22,228 nucleotides of DNA from Pseudobdellovibrionaceae bacterium (GCA_947374445.1 CANCBY010000018.1:1-22228); one strand, 5' to 3'; shown: positions 1 to 7,578, counted from the stretch's first letter. The notes: generated by a model not told the origin, from the letters alone. Program-made: numbers and translations.

Positions 1-83
1 ATAAAGATAGTCACAAAGACAACGAGACCGCCCAAGAAAAAAGACCAAAATAGGCCGGAGATGTAGCGATCAATTCTATTCAC
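1..83 (-). CDS. LptF/LptG-type permease, N-terminal fragment (cut by window edge)
   Basis: Reading the minus strand from a GTG at 83 gives about 27 residues running off the left edge. They begin MNRIDRYISGLFWSFF and continue into a hydrophobic stretch. The pattern 'xxIDRYIxxxFxxxF' followed by a Leu/Val/Phe membrane helix is the usual start of LptF/LptG (YjgP/YjgQ) permeases. These form the inner-membrane part of the lipopolysaccharide export ABC transporter. The start is uncertain. The purine-rich AAGAG sits directly against the GTG, so the ATT at 74-72, six bases after AGAGGTG, is an alternative. The gene is divergent from the response regulator, with about 40 nt between starts. Only the first helix is visible, so the family call rests on a short match. 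Confidence 0.5.
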   Translation of the reverse strand, partial: MNRIDRYISGLFWSFFLGGLVVFVTIF

Positions 84-122
84 CTCTTGACTGTATCCTC
101 TAAGGGATGCTTGACTCAAACC

Positions 123-1274
123 ATGTCTTTACGCGTCTTACTTGCAGATGAAAGCTCGACTATCAAGAAGGTCATGCAGCTCGCACTTCAGGACTTCAAT
201 GTCGAAGTCAAAGCTGTGCCCGTGGGCCTTGATGTCCTTGAAGTCACGAGGGCCTTTAAGCCCGACTTGATCTTTGCGGATGTTCTTTTATCTAAGCGCA
301 ACGGATATGAAGTTTCAGCAGAACTAAAAGCAGACCCAGAGCTCAAAATCATACCGATCATTTTGATGTGGTCTGGTTTTATGGAGCTCGACGAGACCAA
401 GGCCCAGAGTTCAAAAGCAGATCGTCGGCTTGAGAAACCATTTGATGCCGACACTCTTCGCAATATGGTTCGCGAGCTGGTACCAAAAACTCAGGGCAAT
501 GTTATATCTCAGTACTTGAGCTTTCCGAATCTTCCGCATTTTGCCGAGCCAATACCGCAGCAGGCACCGCCCGCGATTCCGACGACAGCTCCTTCAGCTC
601 CGCCTCCGATTCCTGCACCGAATATTCAGAGCCCTAAACCCAACTATCAGAGCTTGCCAAAAATTCCACAGCCTCCATCCGCTCCTGCTATGATGGAGAT
701 GAACGAGCAAGATGAGCCTGAAGATTTTCAAAATGTTCCTTTGCCGAAACTTCCCGACCGAGCGCCGCCTCTACCGAGATCTCCGTCCGCACAAATGATG
801 GATGAGCGCTCTGAGCCCGAAGCTTGGGCCCAGCAAGATCTTGGCAAATTTAAAATTTCAATCACCGAAGAAGACCTGGTGCCTGACTATGATTATGGTG
901 GCAAGGATTTAACCCGCTCTTCAATTGCTATGAGTTCAGGGTCCGAAGACATCTCGATTGAAGATTTTGCTCGAAATACGCGCCCCCTCTCCATTGATAC
1001 AAATGCAAATTCAGCTTTGGGGAACCCTCGAAATGAAGGTCATGCCCCCTCTTCGGATCTTATCGTCCCGTCGGCCTCTAATACAGGTGCTGTTTTGCCG
1101 GGCACAAATCTTCCATCAATGACAACTATATCCCATGAACGCATGGAGCAAATCCTGCGCGAACAAGTTCGTGAAATCCTTGAGGGTATTGCTTGGAAAG
1201 TTCTTCCCGATCTGGCAGAACGGATCATAAAGGAAGAAATTCAGAAGCTCATCAAAGACTCTGAACGAATTTAA
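123..1274 (+). CDS. Response regulator: receiver domain, Pro-rich linker, C-terminal amphipathic helix
   Basis: The first ~120 residues (ATG at 123; 383 aa) form a CheY-like receiver domain. Acidic pair D9/E10, phosphoacceptor D53 in 'DLIFADVLL', Ser84 in the switch position and K105 in 'RLEKPFD' are all present, so phosphorylation looks possible. Residues ~135-350 are a low-complexity Pro/Ser/Glu linker. The last ~40 residues are a charged amphipathic helix (REQVREILEGIAWKVLPDLA and on), a tail also found on receiver proteins of predatory and gliding deltaproteobacteria-like groups. There is no DNA-binding or enzymatic output domain, so the output is probably protein-protein contact through the tail. 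No histidine kinase is adjacent. A TTG at 87 would add 12 residues without a visible ribosome site. The ATG is preferred because it starts directly at the receiver strand 'MSLRVLLADE'. Confidence 0.85.
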   Translation: MSLRVLLADESSTIKKVMQLALQDFNVEVKAVPVGLDVLEVTRAFKPDLIFADVLLSKRNGYEVSAELKADPELKIIPIILMWSGFMELDETKAQSSKADRRLEKPFDADTLRNMVRELVPKTQGNVISQYLSFPNLPHFAEPIPQQAPPAIPTTAPSAPPPIPAPNIQSPKPNYQSLPKIPQPPSAPAMMEMNEQDEPEDFQNVPLPKLPDRAPPLPRSPSAQMMDERSEPEAWAQQDLGKFKISITEEDLVPDYDYGGKDLTRSSIAMSSGSEDISIEDFARNTRPLSIDTNANSALGNPRNEGHAPSSDLIVPSASNTGAVLPGTNLPSMTTISHERMEQILREQVREILEGIAWKVLPDLAERIIKEEIQKLIKDSERI

Positions 1275-1290
1275 CCTTCAATTTTAAAAC

Positions 1291-1323
1291 ATAAAATCTT
1301 GTTTAGATTTTATTTAATTTTTT
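1291..1323 (+). terminator. AT-rich hairpin after the response regulator, terminator-like
   Basis: ATAAAATCT (1291-1299) and AGATTTTAT (1305-1313) are perfect 9-base inverted arms around a TGTTT loop. They are followed by TTAATTTTTT. Position and T-rich tail suit a Rho-independent terminator for the response regulator. The stem has only one G:C pair and would be weak, so it may be only an AT-rich spacer. Confidence 0.4.
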
Positions 1324-1341
1324 CAGATCAATCGTCAACCT

Positions 1342-1369
1342 TTGCCGATTGAATAGCTGATGGGATAAT
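1342..1369 (+). promoter_or_regulatory. Putative nadC operon promoter, near-leaderless
   Basis: TTGCCG (1342-1347), a 16-bp spacer and GATAAT (1364-1369, 5 of 6 to TATAAT) form a sigma-70-like promoter. The predicted transcription start falls about 5 nt before the nadC ATG at 1381. No Shine-Dalgarno sequence precedes that ATG, which fits a very short leader. It would serve the four-gene nadC-birA operon. Confidence 0.45.
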
Positions 1370-1380
1370 GGAAATACAAA

Positions 1381-2205
1381 ATGACCTTACTTGATTTAAT
1401 CAAAGCCGCTCTAAAAGAAGATATGCCCGCAGGCGATGTCACAACAGAATCTCTGGCTCTCACGCCGCGCGCCGGACGAGCAAAGCTTATTGCCAAAGCA
1501 GATCTCGTGCTTTCTGGTACTGCTGCTTTCGAACAGACAGTGCATGCTTTAGAACCTCATGCAAAACTAAAGTGGCACTTTGAAGAAGGTCATGCCGTTT
1601 TGAAAGGCCAAATCGTTTGCACATTGCAAGGGGACTTGATTCAAATTCTTAAAGCCGAGCGAGTGTCTTTGAATTTTTTGATGCATCTTTCAGGCATCGC
1701 AACACTGACAGCTGAGTTTGTAAAAAAAGTTTCAGGAACAAAATGCAAAATTCTCGACACCCGTAAAACAACACCAGGATATCGTGATCTTGAAAAACGC
1801 GCAGTGGTTCATGGTGGCGGACAAAATCACCGCTTGAATCTCAGCACGGCTATTTTAATTAAAGACAACCACATTGCTGTGATGGGCGGAATCACAAAAG
1901 CCGTCGAAAGAACTCGCCAAAATTGCGAGCTGCCGATCGAAGTTGAAGCTCGCACATTGGATGATGTTAAAGAGTGCGTGAGCCTCGGTGTTCAGCGCAT
2001 TCTTCTCGACAACATGAACGATGATTTGCTCAAGCAAGCCTTAGATCTGATCCCAGAGCAAATTATGACCGAAGCCAGTGGCAACATGAATCTCGCACGA
2101 GTTGAGAGCGTTGCAAAAGTTGGTGTGGACTACATCAGCGTGGGGGCACTGACTCACTCTGCCCCGTCGGCCGACCTGAGCTTGATGTTTGATTGGGGGA
2201 ACTGA
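1381..2205 (+). CDS. nadC: Nicotinate-nucleotide pyrophosphorylase (quinolinate phosphoribosyltransferase)
   Basis: NadC (274 aa, full length for the family) converts quinolinate and PRPP to nicotinate mononucleotide, CO2 and pyrophosphate in cytoplasmic de novo NAD synthesis. Recognisable blocks in order are the N-terminal 'LKEDMPAGDVTTESL', the core 'RVSLNFLMHLSGIAT', the PRPP/quinolinate-binding 'DTRKTTPGYRDLEKRAV', 'GGGQNHRLNL', 'KDNH' at 161-164, 'EVEARTLDDV', 'ILLDNM', 'EASGNMN' and the closing 'DYISVGALTHSAPSADLSL'. All basic ligand-binding positions appear intact. It heads an operon with birA, whose start codon overlaps its TGA stop by one base. The start at 1381 has no Shine-Dalgarno sequence but lies just after a good -10 box, so translation may begin near-leaderless. 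The family call is secure. Confidence 0.97.
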   Translation: MTLLDLIKAALKEDMPAGDVTTESLALTPRAGRAKLIAKADLVLSGTAAFEQTVHALEPHAKLKWHFEEGHAVLKGQIVCTLQGDLIQILKAERVSLNFLMHLSGIATLTAEFVKKVSGTKCKILDTRKTTPGYRDLEKRAVVHGGGQNHRLNLSTAILIKDNHIAVMGGITKAVERTRQNCELPIEVEARTLDDVKECVSLGVQRILLDNMNDDLLKQALDLIPEQIMTEASGNMNLARVESVAKVGVDYISVGALTHSAPSADLSLMFDWGN

Positions 2206-2942
2206 TGTCTGCAAAGCAATCAGTCGAACAAGATTTTCTTATTGGCAAGGCTTCAGCCGAATGGGCTGCAAAAGCAGGTCTTGAGTTTTGGTACGAAGCC
2301 GAAACCAGCAGTACCAACGACCAAGCCAAAGCAGCTTGTGGCACTGAGAAAACTCCGATCTGTCTTTACTTCACTGATCACCAAACTCAAGGTCGTGGGC
2401 GCGGCCCACACTCTTGGATCACTTTAGATCAGGGCAATTGCTTGCTTTCAAGCTGGAGCTTTCAGGTTTCAAGAAGCCCGCAGCCTATCATGGCTGCAGC
2501 CTTGGGACTTGCTGTGTACCGCGCTCTTGTTGCTAGCTGGCCGCAATTGCCCTGGAGCTTGAAGGCCCCCAACGATATTTTTTTGGCTGACAAAAAAGTG
2601 GCTGGAATTCTCATTGAAAATATCAGCGAAGGACCTAAGCACCGGTTGATCTTAGGCTTGGGACTAAATGTGTTTTCAAAACCTGAATTGAGCTCTGCGA
2701 CTTACGTGGCCGAAGATCTTTCGGCCTTGTCTGTGCAGGATTGGTGTCAAACATTGGATCGCTTGCTTTTAGAAATCACGATGACGCTTGCTGGAACCGG
2801 AGCCGAGCTTTCGGACTCACAGCAAGATGCTCTGACGGCCGCTCTGAATAAAAATCCACTCTTGCAAGAAAAGTTTTTGCGTGTAGATGCCAAAGGCAAT
2901 TTAGTAAAAACGACCGGAGTGATCCGTTGGAGTGATTTATAA
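2205..2942 (+). CDS. birA: Biotin--[acetyl-CoA-carboxylase] ligase, catalytic-only form
   Basis: Biotin protein ligase (245 aa) activates biotin to biotinyl-AMP and transfers it to the biotin-carrier Lys of carboxylases. Seen motifs are 'TSSTNDQAK' near residue 30, the adenylate loop GRGRG at 63-67 in 'GRGRGPHSW', catalytic-region 'KAPND' with K120, 'KKVAGILIENI' and 'LILGLGLNV'. There is no N-terminal helix-turn-helix, so unlike E. coli BirA it should not act as a repressor (group I, catalytic only). The Trp usual in 'KWPND' is Ala here, a mild deviation. The ATG at 2205 shares its A with the nadC stop (TGATG), and GGGGA lies 4 nt upstream. A TTG at 2193 would add four residues but is less likely. 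The stop overlaps the next start as TAATG. Confidence 0.93.
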   Translation: MSAKQSVEQDFLIGKASAEWAAKAGLEFWYEAETSSTNDQAKAACGTEKTPICLYFTDHQTQGRGRGPHSWITLDQGNCLLSSWSFQVSRSPQPIMAAALGLAVYRALVASWPQLPWSLKAPNDIFLADKKVAGILIENISEGPKHRLILGLGLNVFSKPELSSATYVAEDLSALSVQDWCQTLDRLLLEITMTLAGTGAELSDSQQDALTAALNKNPLLQEKFLRVDAKGNLVKTTGVIRWSDL

Positions 2943-3508
2943 TGGCACTGACTTTCACGCCATTGCCACAAACCTCCGAAACCCTTCCAACTTTTAGTTT
3001 GAACGGCGTCGATGGCAAAATTTATTCAGACAAAGACTTGCATGGAGCTAAAGCTTCGCTGGTGATGTTCATTTGCAATCATTGCCCTTATGTCAAAGCC
3101 ATCGAAGACCGCCTTATCACTCTTGGAAGCGAACTCAAGAGTTTGGGTGTTCCGGTTTTTGCCATCAGCTCCAATGACCCTACTGAGCATCCAGAGGACA
3201 GTTTCGACGAACTCAAAAAACGTGCGGAGCAAAAGGCTTACACGTTTCCGTATCTTTTTGATGAATCTCAAGAGGCCGCAAAAAAATTTGGCGCTGTCTG
3301 CACTCCTGATTTTTTTGTTTACAACGCAAATCATGAACTCACTTATCGCGGACGCCTGGACGACTCTTGGAAAAATCCAGAACTGGTTACACAGCGAGAA
3401 CTTTTTGCTGCCATTCAAAAAATTTTGGCTGGCGAAAAAGATCTCAGTAAAATTAATTCTAAGAGCCGACCCTCGATGGGCTGCTCTATTAAATGGCGGA
3501 ACTCATGA
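2942..3508 (+). CDS. Thioredoxin-fold AhpC/TSA-like protein with CNHCPY motif
   Basis: A 188-aa protein of the redoxin superfamily. It has an N-terminal 'FSLNGVDGKIYSDKDL' like peroxiredoxins. The redox motif C45-N-H-C48-P sits in 'MFICNHCPYVKAIEDRL', the fold strand is 'VPVFAISSNDPTEHPEDS', and 'KFGAVCTPDFFVY' carries the cis-Pro region. The C-terminus 'RPSMGCSIKW', with C181, is a block that recurs in this subfamily as I know it. There is no signal peptide, so it should be cytoplasmic, probably a thiol-disulfide exchange or peroxide-related protein. The substrate is not known. The ATG is embedded in the birA stop (TAATG), so translation is coupled. The C-terminus overlaps the next gene by four bases (ATGA). 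No sign of truncation. Confidence 0.85.
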   Translation: MALTFTPLPQTSETLPTFSLNGVDGKIYSDKDLHGAKASLVMFICNHCPYVKAIEDRLITLGSELKSLGVPVFAISSNDPTEHPEDSFDELKKRAEQKAYTFPYLFDESQEAAKKFGAVCTPDFFVYNANHELTYRGRLDDSWKNPELVTQRELFAAIQKILAGEKDLSKINSKSRPSMGCSIKWRNS

Positions 3509-4074
3509 TTAAATATGTTTTGGCAGGCCTTCTGGTAGCCCTGGCCGTATTTGTTTTTCGCACGGCAAATTATGTTGGAGCTTTTAAAAATGTGGACGTC
3601 TCGGTCAGCGAGGAGCCAGCAAAAAATCTCATTTTTAAAACTCACATCGGTGCTTACCACAAAATTGTCCCGGTGATCGAAGAGGTTGAGGCCTGGGCTC
3701 GCGATAACAAAATCGATTGCCATTTGTCTTTTGGTGAATACCTTGACAATCCTGACATCTCTGAAGAAGACCGGCTCAAAAGCCATGGTGGTTGTGTTGT
3801 CGCTGCCATTCCGAAAGAGCTCCCCCCAGGCTTTGAAAGTAAAACACTTCCTGCTCAAAAGTTTGTCAGAGCTGTTTTTGATGGCTCCCCTGGCATTGGG
3901 CCGCTCAAAGTCTATCCGCAAGTTCAAAAATATGCGGACGAGCATAAAATCAAACTCAAAGGCAATGTGATCGAGATCTACGAGATTCATCTGCCTTCGC
4001 CAGCGCAAAACGACACTGCGAATGAAAAACTTCCAGTAAAAATGACGACGACTTACTATTTCTTTCTAGAGTAA
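3505..4074 (+). CDS. Membrane-anchored GyrI-like / TEX264-like protein
   Basis: A 189-aa protein with one N-terminal membrane helix (about residues 3-22, 'YVLAGLLVALAVFVF') followed by a soluble domain resembling the GyrI-like (SOUL/bacterial transcription-factor effector) fold. Supporting strings are 'FKTHIGAYHKIVPVIEEVEAW', 'GEYLDNPDISEEDRLKSHGG', 'LPAQKFVRAVFDGSPG' and the closing 'YEIHLP...YYFFLE'. The 'YxDNP' plus 'C/GGxxV' arrangement and N-terminal anchor resemble TEX264-type proteins. The domain binds small hydrophobic or charged ligands in relatives; the ligand here is unknown. The start at 3505 overlaps the preceding TGA (ATGA) and has GGCGGA upstream. An in-frame ATG at 3493 would add four residues. 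It closes the nadC-birA operon. Confidence 0.75.
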   Translation: MIKYVLAGLLVALAVFVFRTANYVGAFKNVDVSVSEEPAKNLIFKTHIGAYHKIVPVIEEVEAWARDNKIDCHLSFGEYLDNPDISEEDRLKSHGGCVVAAIPKELPPGFESKTLPAQKFVRAVFDGSPGIGPLKVYPQVQKYADEHKIKLKGNVIEIYEIHLPSPAQNDTANEKLPVKMTTTYYFFLE

Positions 4075-4076
4075 TT

Positions 4077-4131
4077 ACCTCTGAGTTGTGAGGTTGCCTC
4101 TAGAGTGGTAAAAGAGCTCTCAATCGGAGGC
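4077..4131 (+). promoter_or_regulatory. Short leader with competing pairings that include the YceI ribosome site
   Basis: ACCTC (4077-4081) can pair with GAGGT (4090-4094). GAGG (4090-4093) can also pair with CCTC (4097-4100). GCCTC (4096-4100) can pair with GAGGC (4127-4131), which covers the CGGAGG ribosome site of the YceI gene. TCTAGAGT occurs twice (4065-4072 and 4099-4106), and AGAGCTCT (4113-4120) is palindromic. These pairings are visible; a regulatory role is inference. Confidence 0.25.
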
Positions 4132-4134
4132 TCT

Positions 4135-4848
4135 ATGCCATTTTCTAAATTTTTTATCGGACTTTCTTTTGCCCTTACTGCAACTTTGACCACAACGAGC
4201 TTTGCCGCAGAAAAAATTTTTGCACCTCAACTCAAATCAGACACCAGTTCTGGAGTTCGCTTTTCGGTCCCTTACGTTGCTGGAGTTCACAAAGGAACCG
4301 CAAGCCGAGTCGACGGAAAACTAGTTCTGGATGAAAACGACCAACTTTTACGAGCCCACTTTGAAGTTCCAATTGGAACTCTCAGCACCAGCAATGCGAC
4401 TCGTGACTGTCACATGCGAGAAGCTATGGGGATTGATTATTCGAACTCTAAATTTCCGGCTGATCATGTTTGTGATTCTGACAACAAAACGCCAAACGAG
4501 GGACCTGACTCCATTGCCTACCCGCTTGTAATTTTAGATTTTACAAGTTTTGAAAAAGCTCCGCAGACACCATTTCAAGACGGCGTGATCAACGAGTCTT
4601 TGGTGAAAGCAACAATTCAAATCCATGGCCAGACTCGAGAGCTTCAAGCGCTGCCAGTTAAAATTCAAAAAACCACTAACAGTGCGGGAATCAGCAGCTT
4701 TCGTGTGATTTCAAAAATGCCTATTTCACTCAAAGATTTTTCGATCACAGTAAAACCATTTACTTTTGGGCCGCTAAAAATCGGAGTTGATGACAAAGTC
4801 ACGGTCGACCTTGATCTTCTCATCGCGCCCAGTGTGGAGACAAAATAA
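4135..4848 (+). CDS. YceI-family periplasmic protein (first copy)
   Basis: A 237-aa exported protein. The signal peptide (about residues 1-25) ends 'TTSFAAEK' with a plausible AxA-like cleavage. The mature part follows the YceI pattern: 'GVRFSVPYVAGVHKGTASRV', 'HFEVPIGTLSTSNATRDCHM', 'YSNSKFPADHVC', a long 'VKATIQIHGQTRELQALPVKI' strand pair and a final 'SLKDFSITVKP'. YceI proteins are eight-stranded lipocalin-like barrels that bind polyisoprenoid-type lipids and often sit beside cytochromes. Two Cys (in 'RDCHM' and 'DHVCD') may form a disulfide. The start at 4135 has CGGAGG five bases upstream; a GTG at 4105 is rejected. The stop overlaps the next start (TAATG), coupling it to the haem lipoprotein. 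That supports a shared envelope role. Confidence 0.85.
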   Translation: MPFSKFFIGLSFALTATLTTTSFAAEKIFAPQLKSDTSSGVRFSVPYVAGVHKGTASRVDGKLVLDENDQLLRAHFEVPIGTLSTSNATRDCHMREAMGIDYSNSKFPADHVCDSDNKTPNEGPDSIAYPLVILDFTSFEKAPQTPFQDGVINESLVKATIQIHGQTRELQALPVKIQKTTNSAGISSFRVISKMPISLKDFSITVKPFTFGPLKIGVDDKVTVDLDLLIAPSVETK

Positions 4849-5660
4849 TGATTCGCGCTCTAAGTTTTATTAGTTTCATTTTTTTGACAGCGAGCTTGCT
4901 CTCAGGCTGCACCCTCGGGCCAGGCAGCTCGCAGCTCCCGCTAAATCCGACGGCCAAAGTGCCTACGGATTCAAATAAGCCCTCTGCAGGAGCATCACCT
5001 GGTGATACCATTGTGGGTTTTGATGAAGTCTACTCGAAGGTGTTTCAGCAGTCTTGCGATCATTGCCATCAAAAAGACGATAAACCCCTCATGAATAATT
5101 ATGCGGATTATGCGGCGAACGCGAATGACATCCGACGACAGGTTGTCGACCTTCGAAAAATGCCAAAGAAAAAACCACTCTCCGCCGAGCAAATCGCTCT
5201 TGTGAAGATTTGGCTCGATCAAGGCGCTCAAGAATTCAGCAAAAAGCCAGAGACAAATCCCACTCCATCTCCCACGCCTGAGACGTCACCGTCGCCGTCA
5301 CCAAGTCCATCTCCCACTCCGGTCAGTATTCCTACGACTCCGCCGCCGCCGACAGCTGGAAACCCTCCCCCAAGCAATAATGAGGGCACAAGACCTGTTG
5401 CTTGGGAGACTGTGAAGGCAGCTTTTTTTGAAAAGAAATGTACAAGCTGTCACTTCAGCGGAAATACTGACGGTCTTTCGAGCTATGTCGACGTTGCTAC
5501 CGTAAAGGCCACAATAGGAACCATTTTTTATACAGTTGTGATCAGTCCAGTGATGCCGCCACCGCCTAAAAATTGGGATGAAAACACAGCAAACCCAAAT
5601 CAACTCAGCCGCGAGCAAAAAGATTTGCTCAGTGAGTGGATCGTTGACGGAATGAAATAA
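4848..5660 (+). CDS. Di-haem lipoprotein cytochrome c with Pro/Ser/Thr hinge
   Basis: A 270-aa protein. It begins with a lipoprotein signal (lipobox LLSGC, acylated C21) and has two small cytochrome c domains joined by a 'PTPSPTPETSPSPSP'-type linker (about residues 130-180). Domain 1 has C70-x-x-C73-H74 (CDHCH), then 'KMPKKKPLS' and 'VKIWLDQGA'. Domain 2 has C198-x-x-C201-H202 (CTSCH), then 'VMPPPPKNW' and 'LSEWIVDGM'. The Met in each MP motif is a good candidate sixth haem ligand. The pattern matches planctomycete-type cytochrome c (PSCyt) domains. The protein should be membrane-anchored and face the periplasm or cell surface, acting as an electron-transfer subunit. The partner is unknown. 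Its start overlaps the YceI stop. Confidence 0.85.
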   Translation: MIRALSFISFIFLTASLLSGCTLGPGSSQLPLNPTAKVPTDSNKPSAGASPGDTIVGFDEVYSKVFQQSCDHCHQKDDKPLMNNYADYAANANDIRRQVVDLRKMPKKKPLSAEQIALVKIWLDQGAQEFSKKPETNPTPSPTPETSPSPSPSPSPTPVSIPTTPPPPTAGNPPPSNNEGTRPVAWETVKAAFFEKKCTSCHFSGNTDGLSSYVDVATVKATIGTIFYTVVISPVMPPPPKNWDENTANPNQLSREQKDLLSEWIVDGMK

Positions 5661-5732
5661 TTTAAAGTTTTGCGGTGTCCCAGGTCTCACACCTCTCGAC
5701 ATCGCAAATTTGTCCGGGCTAAGCTTCAAGCA

Positions 5733-6902
5733 ATGAAAATTAGCCTCGTGTCAGCTTTAGCATTATTAGCTTCGTTGTTTTTTTCTCTCCCGTCTTGGGC
5801 TTACCCATCGTTTGTGAGCTACGGATATAAAAGCTGCATGACTTGCCATTACAATGGCCAAGGCAGTGGTCCGCTGAATGATTACGGACGAGCTTTGTTT
5901 TCTCAAGAGATCGCATCTCGCTCTTTTTATTCAAATAAAACAACTGACGAGCAGCTTGGCGAAAGTTCTGGTTTTTTTGGCAAAGCGCAACTGCCTTACT
6001 GGTTTCGTCCTGGTTTTAAATACCGAGGCCTGGCTTTACAAACAGATCCTGGCAGCTCTCTGTCAAAAAATAGATTCATTAATATGCAGGCAGAAGCCAA
6101 TCTGGCTGTGAGCCTAGATCAAGATCAAAAGTATGTTTTTGTGGGCTCTTACGGCTATGTGCCCACACCGCAAGGGCAAAGCAGCACCTCAACCAACAAG
6201 CCTAGCAATTGGTTGTCGCGTGAGCATTACTTTCGCTGGCAAGTGTCCGATCAATATTTTTTATTTATTGGCTCGATGGATAAAGTTTACGGGATTCGAA
6301 TCATCGATCACACTTCATACAGCCGCCTCTACACAGGTAATGCCCAGAACGATCAAACCCACGGCGTAATGATTCAGCGTATACGCCCTGAAAACGAAAT
6401 CACGGCTCATTTCTTTGCCGGGAATTTAGCTCAAGATTCAGCCAATCGACAAAAAGGTTTGTCGATCATGTATGAAAAAGACTTGGGCGAATTTCATCGC
6501 ATCGGCGGAACCGGATATTACTCGAGTGATGACTATGTCAAATGGACCCGAGCCGAGATGCATTCAAAATATGGCTTCGGCAAGGGCAATAGTCTGCTAT
6601 CGGAGTTTGGAATCATCAAAAATGAAGTCGCCAATACGGCTGCAACCACCGGAGCCTACGCGATGCTTGAAGCCAATGCCTTACTCACACGCGGATATAA
6701 TTTTGTCTCTCAAGTGGATTATATTAACCAGACGATGTCGACAGCCACGCCAGACCTTATTCGCTGGTCAACAGGATTATTGATGTTTCCGCTGCCACGT
6801 TTTGAATTTCGGACTTTTATTGTGAATGGCCGAACTGTTTCGGACTCGGGAGTTAGTCCTGATCTTTGGTCTTTGCAAGCGCAGCTGCATTTGTCGCTTT
6901 AA
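5733..6902 (+). CDS. Exported protein: N-terminal mono-haem motif joined to probable outer-membrane beta-barrel
   Basis: A 389-aa protein with a signal peptide of about 23 residues ending 'LPSWA'. Directly after it lies one CxxCH, C35-M-T-C38-H39, in 'SYGYKSCMTCHYNGQGSG'. The following 'LNDYGRALFSQEIASRS' belongs to the same conserved block as I recall from relatives. From residue ~75 on, the sequence alternates hydrophobic and polar residues with many aromatics ('YRGLALQTDP', 'YVFVGSYGYVP', 'HYFRWQVSDQYFLFIG', 'EFRTFIVNG') and ends 'WSLQAQLHLSL'. This looks like a porin-type barrel. A haem joined to a barrel suggests electron passage across the outer membrane. The ATG at 5733 was chosen because it starts the signal peptide; the longer TTG form lacks one. 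No clear ribosome site is seen. It lies 72 nt after the di-haem lipoprotein. Confidence 0.7.
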   Translation: MKISLVSALALLASLFFSLPSWAYPSFVSYGYKSCMTCHYNGQGSGPLNDYGRALFSQEIASRSFYSNKTTDEQLGESSGFFGKAQLPYWFRPGFKYRGLALQTDPGSSLSKNRFINMQAEANLAVSLDQDQKYVFVGSYGYVPTPQGQSSTSTNKPSNWLSREHYFRWQVSDQYFLFIGSMDKVYGIRIIDHTSYSRLYTGNAQNDQTHGVMIQRIRPENEITAHFFAGNLAQDSANRQKGLSIMYEKDLGEFHRIGGTGYYSSDDYVKWTRAEMHSKYGFGKGNSLLSEFGIIKNEVANTAATTGAYAMLEANALLTRGYNFVSQVDYINQTMSTATPDLIRWSTGLLMFPLPRFEFRTFIVNGRTVSDSGVSPDLWSLQAQLHLSL

Positions 6903-6942
6903 AAATTAGTTACTTGAATGAATCTAGATTATGAGGCTCTCA

Positions 6943-7578
6943 ATGGCAGATAAAAATTTAAAAACTTTGACTCTCAAATCTTTGAGCTTCTTTTTTGTTT
7001 GCAGTCTTGTAACTGCGACCGCATCGGCACAAAAATCGACTGAGCCTGCAGCACCAACACCGGCTCCAAAGATCATTGAAAAAAAAGCCATCGTGCTTGA
7101 ATACATGAGCTGGTTTGAAACACTCAAGCTGAAAGGCCCCGGAGTCAGCACCGAAATCTCGACTCTCTTTTACGGCACTGGTTTGCTCTATGATTTTACT
7201 AGCTATCAAAATGGTTGGGGTTATGGCAGTAACGTGGGCCTAGCTCAAGGCTTTGGCGGAGCGGGCAACAGTTTAAGCACCGGCACTTACTCTCAAACTC
7301 GCGTTCAGTGGCAAGCTCTGCGCGCTGGTGGCCGCATATTTAAACTGTACGGTAATCGCGTCGAGCTTGGTGCCTCAGCGGCATTATTTTACAAAAGTAT
7401 CACTTGGCCAGTGAACAGCTTAGGCAACGCCCCTGTTAACTCGACCAATCCGACGGCTGGATTTTTTCTTGAGTCCCGATGGCGCCTTAGCAAACGCTGG
7501 GAGCTTGAGCAGGCCGCTGGTGGATTTAACATCAGCTCGTCTATGGCGTGGCGCTTAGGCGTTGGTTACGCGCTCTAA
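6943..7578 (+). CDS. Small outer-membrane beta-barrel-like protein, unknown function
   Basis: A 211-aa exported protein. A signal peptide of about 30 residues ends 'TATASA', followed by a short Pro/Ala-rich stretch. The rest shows short amphipathic strands rich in Tyr, Trp and Gly ('YGTGLLYDFTSYQNGWGYGS', 'RVELGASAALFYKSITW', 'SSSMAWRLGVGYAL'), ending in Leu. This fits a small eight- to ten-stranded outer-membrane barrel (OmpW/OmpA-type fold); no specific family is recognised. The ATG at 6943 has GAGG six bases upstream; an ATG at 6931 would add four residues and overlap that site. It follows the haem-barrel gene by about 40 nt, probably in the same transcript, and converges with the small cytochrome gene on the other strand. 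Confidence 0.65.
   Translation: MADKNLKTLTLKSLSFFFVCSLVTATASAQKSTEPAAPTPAPKIIEKKAIVLEYMSWFETLKLKGPGVSTEISTLFYGTGLLYDFTSYQNGWGYGSNVGLAQGFGGAGNSLSTGTYSQTRVQWQALRAGGRIFKLYGNRVELGASAALFYKSITWPVNSLGNAPVNSTNPTAGFFLESRWRLSKRWELEQAAGGFNISSSMAWRLGVGYAL

Noticed and set aside
3415..4008. 197-residue minus-strand open frame
   Set aside because: It lies antisense across the redoxin and GyrI-like genes, whose products have recognisable motifs; no ribosome site or domain was seen for the minus-strand frame.
5298..5729. 143-residue minus-strand open frame
   Set aside because: It is the shadow of the Pro/Ser-repeat linker and second haem domain of the di-haem lipoprotein; Arg-rich, with no family features.
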